DNA from: Azospira restricta
GTDB lineage: Bacteria > Pseudomonadota > Gammaproteobacteria > Burkholderiales > Rhodocyclaceae
Length of the DNA stretch: 64,000 bases
NCBI RefSeq assembly: GCF_016858125.1
Contig: NZ_CP064781.1
Location: 1,426,001 to 1,490,000 of the forward strand
Reading direction: 5' to 3'
Shown: positions 32,041 through 41,215 of the stretch, piece by piece
Position numbering within the stretch: the stretch's first letter is position 1
Layout: each line of letters opens with the position of its first letter
Made by a program: the position numbers and the translations under genes
The notes under the pieces: model-generated
Database searches by the model: none
What the model was told of the DNA's origin: nothing
What the model saw: only the letters and a program-made list of their open reading frames with translations

Positions 32041-32676
32041 TCAGCGCAGGCCGGCGGCGTACTCGGCGAGGGCCTTGATCTGCTGGTCGGAAAGCTTTTC
32101 GGCGATCATGCGCATCATCTTTTCGGGATCGTTGGCGCGTTCGCCGGCCCGGAACTTCTTCAGCTGGTCCTCGGTGTATTCCGGGAACTGGCCGGCGAGG
32201 CGCGGATACTGCGCCGGCAGGCCGGCACCGCTCGGGCCGTGGCAGCCGGCACAGGCCGGGACGCCCTTGGCGAAGTCGCCCTTGCGCCACAGCTTCTGGC
32301 CTTCGGCGATCAGCTTCTCGTCCTTGGCGGCGGCCGGGGTCTGCTTCTGCTGGCTGAAGTGCGCGGCGAGGTTCTTCATGTCCTCGTCGGACAGGCCGGC
32401 AACCATGCCGCCCATGATCGGGCTGGCGCGCAGCGCTTCCTTGCCTTCCGCCGCCTTGAAGTTCGACAGCTGCTTGTAGATGTAGTCGGCGCCCAGGCCG
32501 GCGATGTTCGGGTTGGTGGCGACCGGGCTGTTGCCGTCGGCGCCGTGGCAGGCGACGCAGACGGTTTCAGCGATCACCTTGCCCTTGGCGGCGTCAGCCT
32601 TGGGGGCGGCTTGTTCAGCGGCATTCACGTTGAAAGCGGCAGCGAGCAGCACTGCCATCGCCGTGGTACGGATCAT
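32041..32676 (-). CDS. Dihaem cytochrome c4
   Basis: 211 residues with a signal peptide (AMAVLLAAAFNVNA) and two class I cytochrome domains, each with one CxxCH haem site: CVACH near 40 and CAGCH near 139. Axial Met candidates are SPIMGGM and KMMRMI. Cytochrome c4 carries electrons to terminal oxidases in the periplasm. It is divergent from engB and has its own terminator. Confidence 0.94.
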   Translation of the reverse strand: MIRTTAMAVLLAAAFNVNAAEQAAPKADAAKGKVIAETVCVACHGADGNSPVATNPNIAGLGADYIYKQLSNFKAAEGKEALRASPIMGGMVAGLSDEDMKNLAAHFSQQKQTPAAAKDEKLIAEGQKLWRKGDFAKGVPACAGCHGPSGAGLPAQYPRLAGQFPEYTEDQLKKFRAGERANDPEKMMRMIAEKLSDQQIKALAEYAAGLR

Positions 32677-32784
32677 GTCCAGACTCCTTCTAGTCGGCAC
32701 CGGGCCAGAGATGGGAATTAGCAAACCTGCTATTCTATAGCAATTTCGCCGTCCGGCGCCATGGGCGCCGGCTGCCGCGCCACC

Positions 32785-33534
32785 ATGCCCCTCTTCCGCA
32801 AAGCCCAGTTCTTCACCACCGTCGCCCATCTGCGCGACCTGCCGCCGGAGTCGGTCGCCGAGGTGGCCTTTGCCGGCCGTTCGAACGCCGGCAAATCGTC
32901 GGCGATCAACACGCTGGCCGACCATACGCGGCTCGCCTTCGTCTCCAAGACGCCGGGGCGCACGCAGCACCTCAACTATTTCCAGCTGGCCGCGGGCAAG
33001 TTCCTCGTCGACCTGCCGGGTTACGGCTACGCCAAGGCGCCGGAAGAGGTGCGCGATGCCTGGGAAGGCCTGATCGGCCCCTATCTCGAAGGCCGCATGC
33101 CGCTGAAGGGCGTCGTGCTGATCATGGACAGCCGGCATCCGCTGACCGAGCTCGACGTGCAGCTGATCGAATGGTTCGCGCCGACCGGCAAGCCGATCCA
33201 CATCCTGCTGACCAAGGCCGACAAGCTGACCCGGCAGCAGCAGGCGCAGACCCTGCGCGACGTGCGCGCGGCGCTGGCGGAACTGGGCGAGCAGTGCTCG
33301 GTGCAACTGTTCTCGAGCCTGAAGAAGACCGGCATCGAGGTCGCCGAGGGCGTGCTCGGCAAGTGGCTGGACCTTGCGCCCGCAGTGGCGCCGGCGGCGC
33401 CGGCGAAGCGGGTGCTGGCGCCGGGCGAGAAGCGGAACCCCGAACTGGCGGCCCGCCTGGCCGCGCGCAAGGCGGCGAAGCGGACGTCCGGAGCAAAAGA
33501 AAAAGCCCCCGGTAAAGGGGGAACCGGGGGCTAA
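32785..33534 (+). CDS. engB: Ribosome biogenesis GTPase EngB (YihA/YsxC)
   Basis: 249 residues from ATG 32785 ([16 protein letters not shown]); an ATG at 32761 in the same frame would add eight residues. G1 [16 protein letters not shown]2 SKTPGRTQ, G3 DLPGYGYA and G4 LLTKADKL are intact. EngB assists assembly of the large ribosomal subunit. The C-terminus has a 45-residue basic extension, and its last 15 codons ([14 protein letters not shown]) are encoded by DNA that also forms a minus-strand terminator hairpin. Confidence 0.93.
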   Translation: MPLFRKAQFFTTVAHLRDLPPESVAEVAFAGRSNAGKSSAINTLADHTRLAFVSKTPGRTQHLNYFQLAAGKFLVDLPGYGYAKAPEEVRDAWEGLIGPYLEGRMPLKGVVLIMDSRHPLTELDVQLIEWFAPTGKPIHILLTKADKLTRQQQAQTLRDVRAALAELGEQCSVQLFSSLKKTGIEVAEGVLGKWLDLAPAVAPAAPAKRVLAPGEKRNPELAARLAARKAAKRTSGAKEKAPGKGGTGG

Positions 33535-33599
33535 AATGCCTTAATGTGATTAAGGCACCCGCTCAGGGAGGTAAAGCGGGAGACGGCGAACCATCTGCG
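33495..33599 (-). ncRNA. Candidate small regulatory RNA with anti-Shine-Dalgarno loop
   Basis: On the minus strand a compact RNA of about 105 nt can be read from near 33599 to 33495. Hairpin 1: CCCGCT/AGCGGG (33558-33580) with an 11-nt loop UUACCUCCCUG, complementary to AGGGAGG. Hairpin 2: GCCTTAAT/ATTAAGGC (33538-33556), a perfect 8-bp stem. Hairpin 3: AGCCCCCGGT/ACCGGGGGCT (33504-33532), a perfect 10-bp stem followed on the minus strand by UUUUCUUUU, a textbook terminator. No minus-strand protein gene exists that this terminator could serve. The 3' part is antisense to the end of engB. Alternative: a plus-strand hemB leader structure such as the published hemB motif. Confidence 0.62.
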
Positions 33600-33602
33600 T
33601 TT

Positions 33603-33632
33603 TGAGAGCCTGCCGTAATGAGAAAAGTTCCC
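33603..33632 (-). promoter_or_regulatory. RpoE-like promoter for the minus-strand RNA
   Basis: On the minus strand GGGAACTT (33632-33625) and TCTCA (33607-33603) are separated by 17 bp, resembling sigma-E promoters (GGAACTT, then TCTGA or TCAAA). The expected start point is about 33598-33600, just before the first hairpin. Spacing is one base longer than the usual 15-16. Confidence 0.42.
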
Positions 33633-33667
33633 GGCTCTGTGAATTTGCATTGTTTATCTGGTTTTAA

Positions 33668-34687
<1,020 letters not shown>

Positions 34688-34719
34688 TCGCCGCTGATCG
34701 CGCAAGCGCCGCAATAACG

Positions 34720-34748
34720 AAAAAGGCCCGCACGAAGCGGGCCTTTTC
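34720..34748 (+). terminator. Intrinsic terminator of hemB
   Basis: Perfect stem AAAAGGCCCGC (34721-34731) / GCGGGCCTTTT (34737-34747), loop ACGAA, 34 bp after the hemB stop, with T run. Confidence 0.9.
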
Positions 34749-34938
34749 CTTTGTCTGCGCCGGATCGCAGGGGTGGGCGTTCCGTCATTTCCGTCACCAG
34801 TAGGATCGGGCTCCTTCGCGAACCTCGGCCGGTTGGGCCTGTCGGCTGCAGCGGGTGGCTGCAGTGGTTCGCGTCGGTCAGATGGCTGCATTACAGCGGA
34901 AGACAGGTTATCTGCAAAACACTGAATAGAGATGGTTG

Positions 34939-34948
34939 TATCGCGATA
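34939..34948. promoter_or_regulatory. Palindrome TATCGCGATA upstream of the LysR gene
   Basis: A perfect 10-bp palindrome, extended imperfectly to TTG/ACA flanks, 30 bp before the LysR-type start codon. It could be an autoregulatory site. The rest of the 290 bp between hemB and this gene shows only the hemB terminator and no gene. Confidence 0.35.
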
Positions 34949-34977
34949 ACAGATGGCTGGCGTATCATCGGCGAATC

Positions 34978-35919
34978 ATGGAATTGCGCCAGCTCCGCTA
35001 TTTCTGCGCCATCGCCCGCTGCGGCAGCTTGTCCAAGGCCGCCGGGGACGTGTTCATTGCCCAGTCCGCTTTGAGCCACCAGCTGGCGCTGCTCGAGGAG
35101 GAACTCGGTGCCGCGCTCTTCCACCGCACGCGGCGCGGTGTCGAACCGACCGATGCGGGGCGCATCTTCCTCGCCCACGCCACGGCCATCCTGCGTCAGG
35201 TCGAGGATGCGAAGGCCAGCGTGCGCAATGTCGACGGCGAGCCGAGCGGCAAAGTCGTCTTCGGCATTCCGCACAGCGCCTCGAATGCGCTGGCGCTGCC
35301 GCTGCTGCAGGCGGTACGGCGCGAGCTGCCGAAGGTTGAACTGGAACTTACCGAGGAGCTCACTGGCAACCTCGTGCCGCAGCTGCGCAGCGGGCAGATC
35401 AGTCTCGCCGTGCTGTTCGACGACGGTACGCTGGCGGAATTCGAAAGGACGCCGTTGCTCGATGAACGGCTCTCGCTGATCGGAGCCTGCACCCTTGCCG
35501 GCCGCCCGACGAATGCGGTCTCCCTGAAGCGGGCGCTGGCGTTGCCGCTCATCCTGCCGGCGCACCCGCACGGCGTGCGGCCGATCATCGAGGACGCCGC
35601 GCGCGCCTGCGGCCTGCCGCCGCCGAACGTCGTCGCCGACATCAGCTCGGTCAGCATCCTGCGCACGATGCTGCTCGCCGGTCTCGGCTATACGCTGCTG
35701 CCGGTGATGCCGCTGCAGAACGATATCGCCGCCGGCAAACTGTGCGCCGTCCCCCTCGAGCGCCCGGCGCTGACGCGGCGGTTGATGCTGTGCGCGTCGA
35801 AACATATCCCGCTGTCCGCGGCGTCGGTTGCGGTCGCGCGTCTGGCGGTGAGACTGGTGGCAACACTGTGTGCGGAAAAAGCGTGGGACGGGGGCTTCAT
35901 CGCGCAGGAACCGTCCTGA
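34978..35919 (+). CDS. LysR-family regulator, Nac/Cbl-like
   Basis: 313 residues. The N-terminal helix-turn-helix MELRQLRYFCAIARCGSLSK ... IAQSALSHQLALLEEELG and the following HRTRRGVEPTDAGRIFLAHA closely resemble Nac (nitrogen assimilation control) proteins. The effector domain starts near 92 (GKVVFGIPHSASNAL). Targets are unknown: no divergent gene is present, and the copper chaperone downstream has its own promoter. ATG 34978 fits the family start better than an upstream frame extension. Confidence 0.9.
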   Translation: MELRQLRYFCAIARCGSLSKAAGDVFIAQSALSHQLALLEEELGAALFHRTRRGVEPTDAGRIFLAHATAILRQVEDAKASVRNVDGEPSGKVVFGIPHSASNALALPLLQAVRRELPKVELELTEELTGNLVPQLRSGQISLAVLFDDGTLAEFERTPLLDERLSLIGACTLAGRPTNAVSLKRALALPLILPAHPHGVRPIIEDAARACGLPPPNVVADISSVSILRTMLLAGLGYTLLPVMPLQNDIAAGKLCAVPLERPALTRRLMLCASKHIPLSAASVAVARLAVRLVATLCAEKAWDGGFIAQEPS

Positions 35920-36031
35920 GCGGCTCCCGCGCTGCCCGACCGGGGGCGGTCCTGCGCGTGTCGCGGGGGCGGCCCGGTGCCCGGGATTCGATCGGCGGCG
36001 GATCGCGATCTTCCGGCGCACATACTTGCGC

Positions 36032-36062
36032 TTGACCTTGCCGTAATGGGAAGCCGCAGAGT
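36032..36062 (+). promoter_or_regulatory. CueR/MerR-type promoter of the copper chaperone gene
   Basis: TTGACC (-35, 36032-36037) and CAGAGT (-10, 36057-36062) are 19 bp apart, the long spacer needed by MerR activators. Between them lies the dyad CTTGCC-N5-GGGAAG (36037-36053), which differs in one base from the CueR operator core CTTCCC-N5-GGGAAG type. The ATG is 34 bp downstream of the -10 box. Confidence 0.75.
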
Positions 36063-36095
36063 GCAGGCTCCATTCCACCCAGGCAGGAGAAGGCC

Positions 36096-36299
36096 ATGCT
36101 TACCCTTGAAGTGAACGACATGACCTGCGGCCACTGTGCGGGCCGGATCAGCAAGGCCGTGAAGGATCTGGACCCGGAGGCGACGGTCGCCATCGATCTC
36201 GCGCAGCGCCAGGTTTCGGTGTCGCCGGCGGAAGCGACCCCGGAAGCGATTCGGGAGGCCATCGTCGCGGCAGGATACACGCCCCGCGCGATTGCCTAA
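36096..36299 (+). CDS. copZ: Copper chaperone, heavy-metal-associated (HMA) domain
   Basis: 67 residues forming one HMA domain (ferredoxin-like fold). The metal site MTCGHCAGRISKA carries the two cysteines at 11 and 14 (TCGHC). It should bind Cu(I) and pass it to a P-type ATPase. The gene has GGCAGGAGAAGG upstream and a CueR-type promoter. Neither cueR nor copA is in the window. It stands alone between the LysR gene and slmA. Confidence 0.93.
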   Translation: MLTLEVNDMTCGHCAGRISKAVKDLDPEATVAIDLAQRQVSVSPAEATPEAIREAIVAAGYTPRAIA

Positions 36300-36369
36300 G
36301 CTGCCGTCGCTCCGAAGCCAGCGGGCGCGACGTTGGCGGGCAGGTTCGCCGCTGCGAGCGCTGAAAGCA

Positions 36370-36396
36370 CAAGGGCCTGCCGACGGCAGGCCCTTG
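36370..36396. terminator. Long GC-rich hairpin between convergent copZ and slmA
   Basis: AAGGGCCTGCC (36371-36381) pairs with GGCAGGCCCTT (36385-36395) around a 3-base loop; C36370/G36396 extend it. No T run follows on either strand, so it may end transcription weakly or protect 3' ends. Confidence 0.6.
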
Positions 36397-36417
36397 CGTG
36401 CAGGCCGGAAAGCGCCG

Positions 36418-37014
36418 TCAGGCGCTGCGGCTGGCGAGGATCGCCACGGCCAGCATCGGCCACTGCTGCGCCCACTGCGCCAGCGGTTCGCGGGCGAAGC
36501 CGGACTTGGCGTAGGCCTGCCAGCGGCCGATCGCGTAGCTGAGCAGCACGTTGGCCGGCGCGCCGACGTCGAGGTTGGCATCGACGCGGCCCTGCGTCGC
36601 AGCGACGCGCAGCGACTGCTTCAAGGCCGCCTCGATCTTGTCGAGCAGCGCGTTGATGCGCGCCTGCAGGCGTTCGTTCTCGTTGACCAGCGCCTCGCCG
36701 ATCAGCACCCGGGTCATGCCGCGGTTCTTCTGCGCGAAGCGGAGCAGCAGCGCGACGATGTGCTCGACCTGGACCAGGCCGTCCTGTTCCTCGGCCTGCA
36801 CCTGGTTGATCACCGAAAAGAGGCTCGACTCGATGAACTCGATGAGCCCCTCGAACATCTGTGCCTTGCTCGCGAAGTGGCGGTAGAGCGCGGCCTCCGA
36901 GCAGTCGAGCCTGGCCGCGAGGGCCGCGGTGGTGATCTTTTCCCCCTTCGGGTTTTCCAGCATCTCTGCCAGCGTCTGCAGGATCTGCAGCTTGCGTTCG
37001 CCGGGTTTCGGCAT
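36418..37014 (-). CDS. slmA: Nucleoid occlusion factor SlmA (TetR family)
   Basis: 198 residues. Helix-turn-helix ITTAALAARLDCSEAALYRHF (about 27-47), then SKAQMFEGLIEFIE, characteristic of SlmA rather than of drug-type TetR repressors. SlmA binds DNA sites over the chromosome and blocks FtsZ polymerisation there. ATG 37014 was chosen from the conserved start MPKPGERKLQIL with GAGCTGAGGAC upstream. The HAD nucleotidase and argB lie upstream on the same strand, as seen in other betaproteobacteria. Confidence 0.93.
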   Translation of the reverse strand: MPKPGERKLQILQTLAEMLENPKGEKITTAALAARLDCSEAALYRHFASKAQMFEGLIEFIESSLFSVINQVQAEEQDGLVQVEHIVALLLRFAQKNRGMTRVLIGEALVNENERLQARINALLDKIEAALKQSLRVAATQGRVDANLDVGAPANVLLSYAIGRWQAYAKSGFAREPLAQWAQQWPMLAVAILASRSA

Positions 37015-37078
37015 GTCCTCAGCTCCCTGTCGTTCGAATGTTGTGCGGCGGCGTTGCGCGGCCGGTGGCTGGCGGCGA

Positions 37079-37720
37079 TTATAGCCGGCCGAGGAACGCC
37101 GGCAAGCGCGTGATGCGGGCGAGGCGCACGTCGGCGTGCGTCGAACGGCGTAAGCCGGCACTCACCCACACCGTCTTCATGCCGAGTTTCCGCGCGGTGA
37201 CGAGGTTGGCAAGGCTGTCCTCGACCATCACGCACTGTTTCGCAGCCAGCCGCTCGCGCCGCAGGATGCGCAGGAAGCCGGCGACCGCCGGCTTCGGCCG
37301 GAAGCGCAGCTGCTCGATCGAATAGACGGCGGCGAATTCGCGGCGGATGCCGGTCAGGCGCAGGACTGCCTCGGTGTAGTGGCGGGGGGCGTTGGAGAAG
37401 ATGATCTTGCGTCCCGGCAGGCGCTGCAGCGTCGCGCGCAGGCCGCGCTCGCAGACGAGCATTCGCTGCAGGTCGTCGAAGCGATGGGTTTCCCGCAGGA
37501 AGTGCCGCGGATCGGTGCCGTGATGGCGCATCAGGCCGGTCAGCGTCGCGCCGTAGCGATCCCAGTAGGTTTGCCGGATGCGCGTCGCCTCGCGCTCGTC
37601 CACCCCCAGGTGGCGCTCGATGTATTCGCGCATCGAGCGGTTGATGTGCGGAAAGATGTGCGGGCTGGCGTCGTGCAGCGTGTTGTCGAGGTCGAACAGC
37701 CAGGTGCGTTGCGAAGTCAT
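37079..37720 (-). CDS. HAD-family pyrimidine 5'-nucleotidase
   Basis: 213 residues. HAD motif I FDLDNTLHD (9-17), motif II IIFSNAP near 105, motif III with Lys in RFRPKPAVAGF and motif IV MVEDSLANL. This is the SDT1/PpnN-like subfamily, often annotated as pyrimidine 5'-nucleotidase, which removes phosphate from UMP, CMP or damaged nucleotides. It lies between argB and slmA on the same strand. Confidence 0.9.
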   Translation of the reverse strand: MTSQRTWLFDLDNTLHDASPHIFPHINRSMREYIERHLGVDEREATRIRQTYWDRYGATLTGLMRHHGTDPRHFLRETHRFDDLQRMLVCERGLRATLQRLPGRKIIFSNAPRHYTEAVLRLTGIRREFAAVYSIEQLRFRPKPAVAGFLRILRRERLAAKQCVMVEDSLANLVTARKLGMKTVWVSAGLRRSTHADVRLARITRLPAFLGRL

Positions 37721-37749
37721 CGTGCAGCTCGCGGCGGGGGCGGATGAAC

Positions 37750-37773
37750 GAAGCGCCCCGGGCGGGGCGCTTC
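37750..37773 (-). terminator. Hairpin after argB, possible weak terminator
   Basis: GAAGCGCCCC (37750-37759) pairs with GGGGCGCTTC (37764-37773), loop GGGC, 27 bp beyond the argB stop. No U run follows on the minus strand, so read-through to the nucleotidase gene is likely. Confidence 0.5.
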
Positions 37774-37799
37774 ACGGACAGGGCGCTGTCGGGCGGCGC

Positions 37800-38813
<1,014 letters not shown>

Positions 38814-39422
38814 TCAGCGCCAGACTTCCTTGCACTTGGCGATCTCGGCGTCGCTCATCACCGGCCGGATCACGCACTGACGCTCGCGTTCGCGCTTCCT
38901 CTCCTCGGCGTCCTTCTTCGCCGCCAGGCGCCGCTCCTCGGCCGCCTCGCGCTTCTTCCGGGCTTCCTCCTCGGCGGCAGCCTTCTCGGCAAGCCGGCGC
39001 TCTTCCTCGCGCAGCTTGTTCTCGGCTTCCTCGGCGGCCTTCCGCTTCGCTTCCGCTTCCGCCATCTGGCGTTTCTGCTCTTCGGGCGAAGTCGCCGCCG
39101 GTTGCTGCCGCGGTGCCGCGATCGCTGCGCCGGCGGCCATGCCCGCTGCGGCGCCGGCGGCGACCGCCGCGCCCGACGGTGGCGCCGAGCTGGAGGACGA
39201 GGAGCCGCCGACGCGGACGGTGGGCGAGAAGGACTTGCCGCTGCCGCCCTTGTCGTCCTCGTCGTCGGCTTTCCTGGTCGCCGACTTGCTGCCCGACGAT
39301 GACGAGGCGCTCGCGCTCGACGACTTGCCGCCGCCGACGCGCTTGGCTTCGCTGGTGCCGGGGACGGCGGCGAGGCAGAGGCCGAGCGCGGCGAGGACTG
39401 CGAGTTGGCTGCTGATCTTCAT
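38814..39422 (-). CDS. Exported low-complexity/coiled-coil protein of unknown function
   Basis: 202 residues. A signal peptide (LAVLAALGLCLAAVPGTSEA) is followed by AKRVGGGKS and a Ser/Lys-rich stretch, an Ala/Gly segment (about 80-105) and then a very charged Glu/Lys/Arg/Ala helix (about 112-182) predicted as a coiled coil, with a short tail containing two cysteines (about 183 and 198). The AKRxGGGKS start resembles that of Tim44-like secreted proteins, but the domain itself is missing. I cannot name a function. It has its own terminator. Confidence 0.8.
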   Translation of the reverse strand: MKISSQLAVLAALGLCLAAVPGTSEAKRVGGGKSSSASASSSSGSKSATRKADDEDDKGGSGKSFSPTVRVGGSSSSSSAPPSGAAVAAGAAAGMAAGAAIAAPRQQPAATSPEEQKRQMAEAEAKRKAAEEAENKLREEERRLAEKAAAEEEARKKREAAEERRLAAKKDAEERKRERERQCVIRPVMSDAEIAKCKEVWR

Positions 39423-39508
39423 GCTGGCGACTCCCCGGTTTGGTATCCGGCTATGATAACGCCAAGTTTCGTCCGCTGCCGAGAGGGGCGGCGGGGCGGC
39501 GGCGGCCG

Positions 39509-39537
39509 AAAAAAAGCCGACGCGGCAAGGCGTCGGC
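39509..39537 (-). terminator. Intrinsic terminator of hsp20
   Basis: Stem GCCGACGC (39516-39523) / GCGTCGGC (39530-39537), loop GGCAAG; on the minus strand it is followed by seven U (39515-39509). Confidence 0.85.
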
Positions 39538-39573
39538 GCGAGGGAGGAAAGCGGCCAAGGGGCCGGCCGGCGT

Positions 39574-39987
39574 TCAGTCGATCGTCAGCCGCTTGCTCGC
39601 GGTCGCCGCGCGCTTGGGCAGCGTCAGTTCGAGCACGCCGTCGCTGAATTTGGCGACCGCCCGGCCGTCGTCGATGTCCTGCGCCAGCTGGAAGGAGCGG
39701 GCGACCTTGCCGAAGTAGCGTTCCGAGCGAAGTACGCGCTCGCCTTCCTTGACTTCCTTTTCCTGCTTCACTTCCGCGGTGATCGATACCTGGCCGCCGT
39801 CGATGGTGACGTGAATGTCCTCCTTCTTGACGCCCGGCAACTCGGCATGCACCTTGTAGGTATCGCCTTCCTCCTTGACGTCCATCTTGATCGACGGCGC
39901 CTGCGGCTGATTGCCCATTTCCACCGGGCGCACGAAAAAGCCGCGGAACAGATCGTCGAACGGATCGAGTCGGGTGAGATGGTTCAT
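39574..39987 (-). CDS. hsp20: Small heat shock protein (Hsp20/IbpA class)
   Basis: 137 residues: a short N-terminal arm (MNHLTRLDPFDDLFRGFF), an alpha-crystallin domain (about 33-125) with KVHAELPGVKKEDIHVTIDG and GKVARSFQLAQDIDDGRAVAKFSDGVLELTLPK, and the C-terminal SKRLTID. It binds unfolding proteins for later refolding. GGAGG lies 6 bases before the ATG. A sigma-32-type promoter and a terminator bracket the gene, so it is a single heat-shock unit. Confidence 0.95.
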   Translation of the reverse strand: MNHLTRLDPFDDLFRGFFVRPVEMGNQPQAPSIKMDVKEEGDTYKVHAELPGVKKEDIHVTIDGGQVSITAEVKQEKEVKEGERVLRSERYFGKVARSFQLAQDIDDGRAVAKFSDGVLELTLPKRAATASKRLTID

Positions 39988-40035
39988 GATGGCCTCCACT
40001 GGGTGGTTGAACGGGTACCGCTGTCCTTTCACCCA

Positions 40036-40063
40036 AGATAGGGTAGCCTGCCATCATTTCAAG
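40036..40063 (-). promoter_or_regulatory. Sigma-32 (heat shock) promoter of hsp20
   Basis: On the minus strand CTTGAA (40063-40058) and CCCTATCT (40043-40036) are 14 bp apart, matching the RpoH consensus CTTGAAA-N13/14-CCCCATNT with one mismatch in the -10 element. The ATG of hsp20 is 49 bp downstream. The box ends only 14 bp from the start of the divergent sigma-factor gene. Confidence 0.78.
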
Positions 40064-40076
40064 TCCACCACCCGTC

Positions 40077-40649
40077 ATGGCCGATCAGCAATTTGAAGCG
40101 GAACTGAATCGCCTGCGCCCGACCTTGCTGCGTTTCGCCGTGCTGCAGTTGCGCGACGAGCAGTCGGCCGAGGACGTCGTCCAGGACACGCTGCTCGCCG
40201 CGCTGCAGGGGCGCGATCGCTTCGCCGGCCGGGCGCAGCTGAAGACCTGGCTGGTGTCGATCCTGAAGAACAAGATCGTCGACCGCATCCGTCAGCGCAG
40301 CCGCGAGGCGCCGCTGCCGGAGGCCGGCGACAGCGAGGCCGAGGACTTCGACGCGCTCTTTGCCGACGACGGCCACTGGCGGGAGCCTCCGGCGGACTGG
40401 GGCGACCCGGCGCGGGCGCTGGAGCAGGGGCGCTTCTACGAGGTCCTCGAGCTGTGCATGCGGGCGCTGCCGGAAAATCTGGCGCGCGTTTTCCTGATGC
40501 GCGAGATCCTGGAAATGGAAACCGAGGAAATCTGTAAGGAACTGCAGATCAGTTCGTCTAATTGCTGGGTGGTGCTGTACCGGGCGCGGATGCGCCTCAG
40601 GGAGTGCCTGCAGTTGCGCTGGTTCGGCGACGGAGAGCAAACGGTATGA
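40077..40649 (+). CDS. ECF-family sigma factor of the bufferin operon
   Basis: 190 residues. Region 2 has LRFAVLQLRDEQSAEDVVQDT and LKTWLVSILKNKIVDRIRQR; an acidic linker follows (about 73-105); region 4 has CMRALPENLARVFLMREI and EEICKELQISSSNCWVVLYR. The gene order sigma, short zinc-finger anti-sigma, DUF2282 protein, DUF692 enzyme, DUF2063 and DoxX is the recurring metal-stress bufferin arrangement. It should activate its own operon when the anti-sigma releases it. Confidence 0.92.
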   Translation: MADQQFEAELNRLRPTLLRFAVLQLRDEQSAEDVVQDTLLAALQGRDRFAGRAQLKTWLVSILKNKIVDRIRQRSREAPLPEAGDSEAEDFDALFADDGHWREPPADWGDPARALEQGRFYEVLELCMRALPENLARVFLMREILEMETEEICKELQISSSNCWVVLYRARMRLRECLQLRWFGDGEQTV

Positions 40650-40819
40650 AGACCTGCAAGGAAGTTCACCGTCTGGTGATCGAGGGGCAGGACCGGACGC
40701 TTCCGCTGTCGCACCGCATCGCTGTGCGCCTACACCTGATGATGTGCAGCGCCTGCCGCCGGTTCGAAGCGCAGATGAACCTTCTGCGCCAGGCCCTGCG
40801 GCGCTTTCCCGGCGATTAG
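40646..40819 (+). CDS. Short zinc-finger (ZAS-type) anti-sigma factor
   Basis: 57 residues starting MKTCKEVHRLVIEGQDRTL with the zinc site spread as Cys4, then HLMMCSAC (His30, Cys34, Cys37), the HxxxCxxC signature of zinc anti-sigma domains. It has no membrane helix, so it must sense its signal in the cytoplasm, for example a metal or thiol stress displacing zinc. The ATG overlaps the sigma stop by four bases. Confidence 0.86.
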   Translation: MKTCKEVHRLVIEGQDRTLPLSHRIAVRLHLMMCSACRRFEAQMNLLRQALRRFPGD

Positions 40820-40878
40820 TCCGCAATGCCGCGAAAGGCCCATGGACGACCCCTCAACGATAGAGAAGGAGTTTCACC

Positions 40879-41190
40879 ATGAGCCAACAAACTGCCAACC
40901 GTTCCGTTTCCGCCGCTGCCCTCGCGCTTGCGCTGGGAGCTGCGCTGACCGTCGCTGCGTCGCCGGTGCTCGCCGCCGAGGCCGCCAAGGAGAAGTGCTA
41001 CGGCGTCGCCATGAAGGGCAAGAACGACTGCAAGGCCGGCGCCGGCACTTCCTGCGCCGGCACGTCGATGCGCGACCACCAGGGCAACGCCTGGTCCTTC
41101 GTGCCGGCCGGGACCTGCGAGAAGACCGCTTCGCCGACCTCGCCGACCGGCTTCGGTCAGTTGAAGGAATTCAAGGAGAAGAAGGCCTGA
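40879..41190 (+). CDS. bufA1: Bufferin precursor (BufA1-like, DUF2282)
   Basis: 103 residues: signal peptide ([22 protein letters not shown]) then a short mature peptide with four conserved cysteines: [20 protein letters not shown] and GTCEK. DUF2282 proteins are precursors of bufferins, exported ribosomal peptides in which an MNIO enzyme converts cysteines into 5-thiooxazole-type groups that bind copper. AGAAGGAG is placed well before the ATG. The enzyme gene follows within 25 bp. Confidence 0.92.
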   Translation: MSQQTANRSVSAAALALALGAALTVAASPVLAAEAAKEKCYGVAMKGKNDCKAGAGTSCAGTSMRDHQGNAWSFVPAGTCEKTASPTSPTGFGQLKEFKEKKA

Positions 41191-41215
41191 GCGGCGGCGC
41201 TGCGGACCTCCCGCG

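Noticed and set aside
32761-32784. Earlier ATG of engB
   Set aside because: MGAGCRAT adds no conserved residues; family proteins start near [10 protein letters not shown], so 32785 is preferred. A longer form cannot be excluded.
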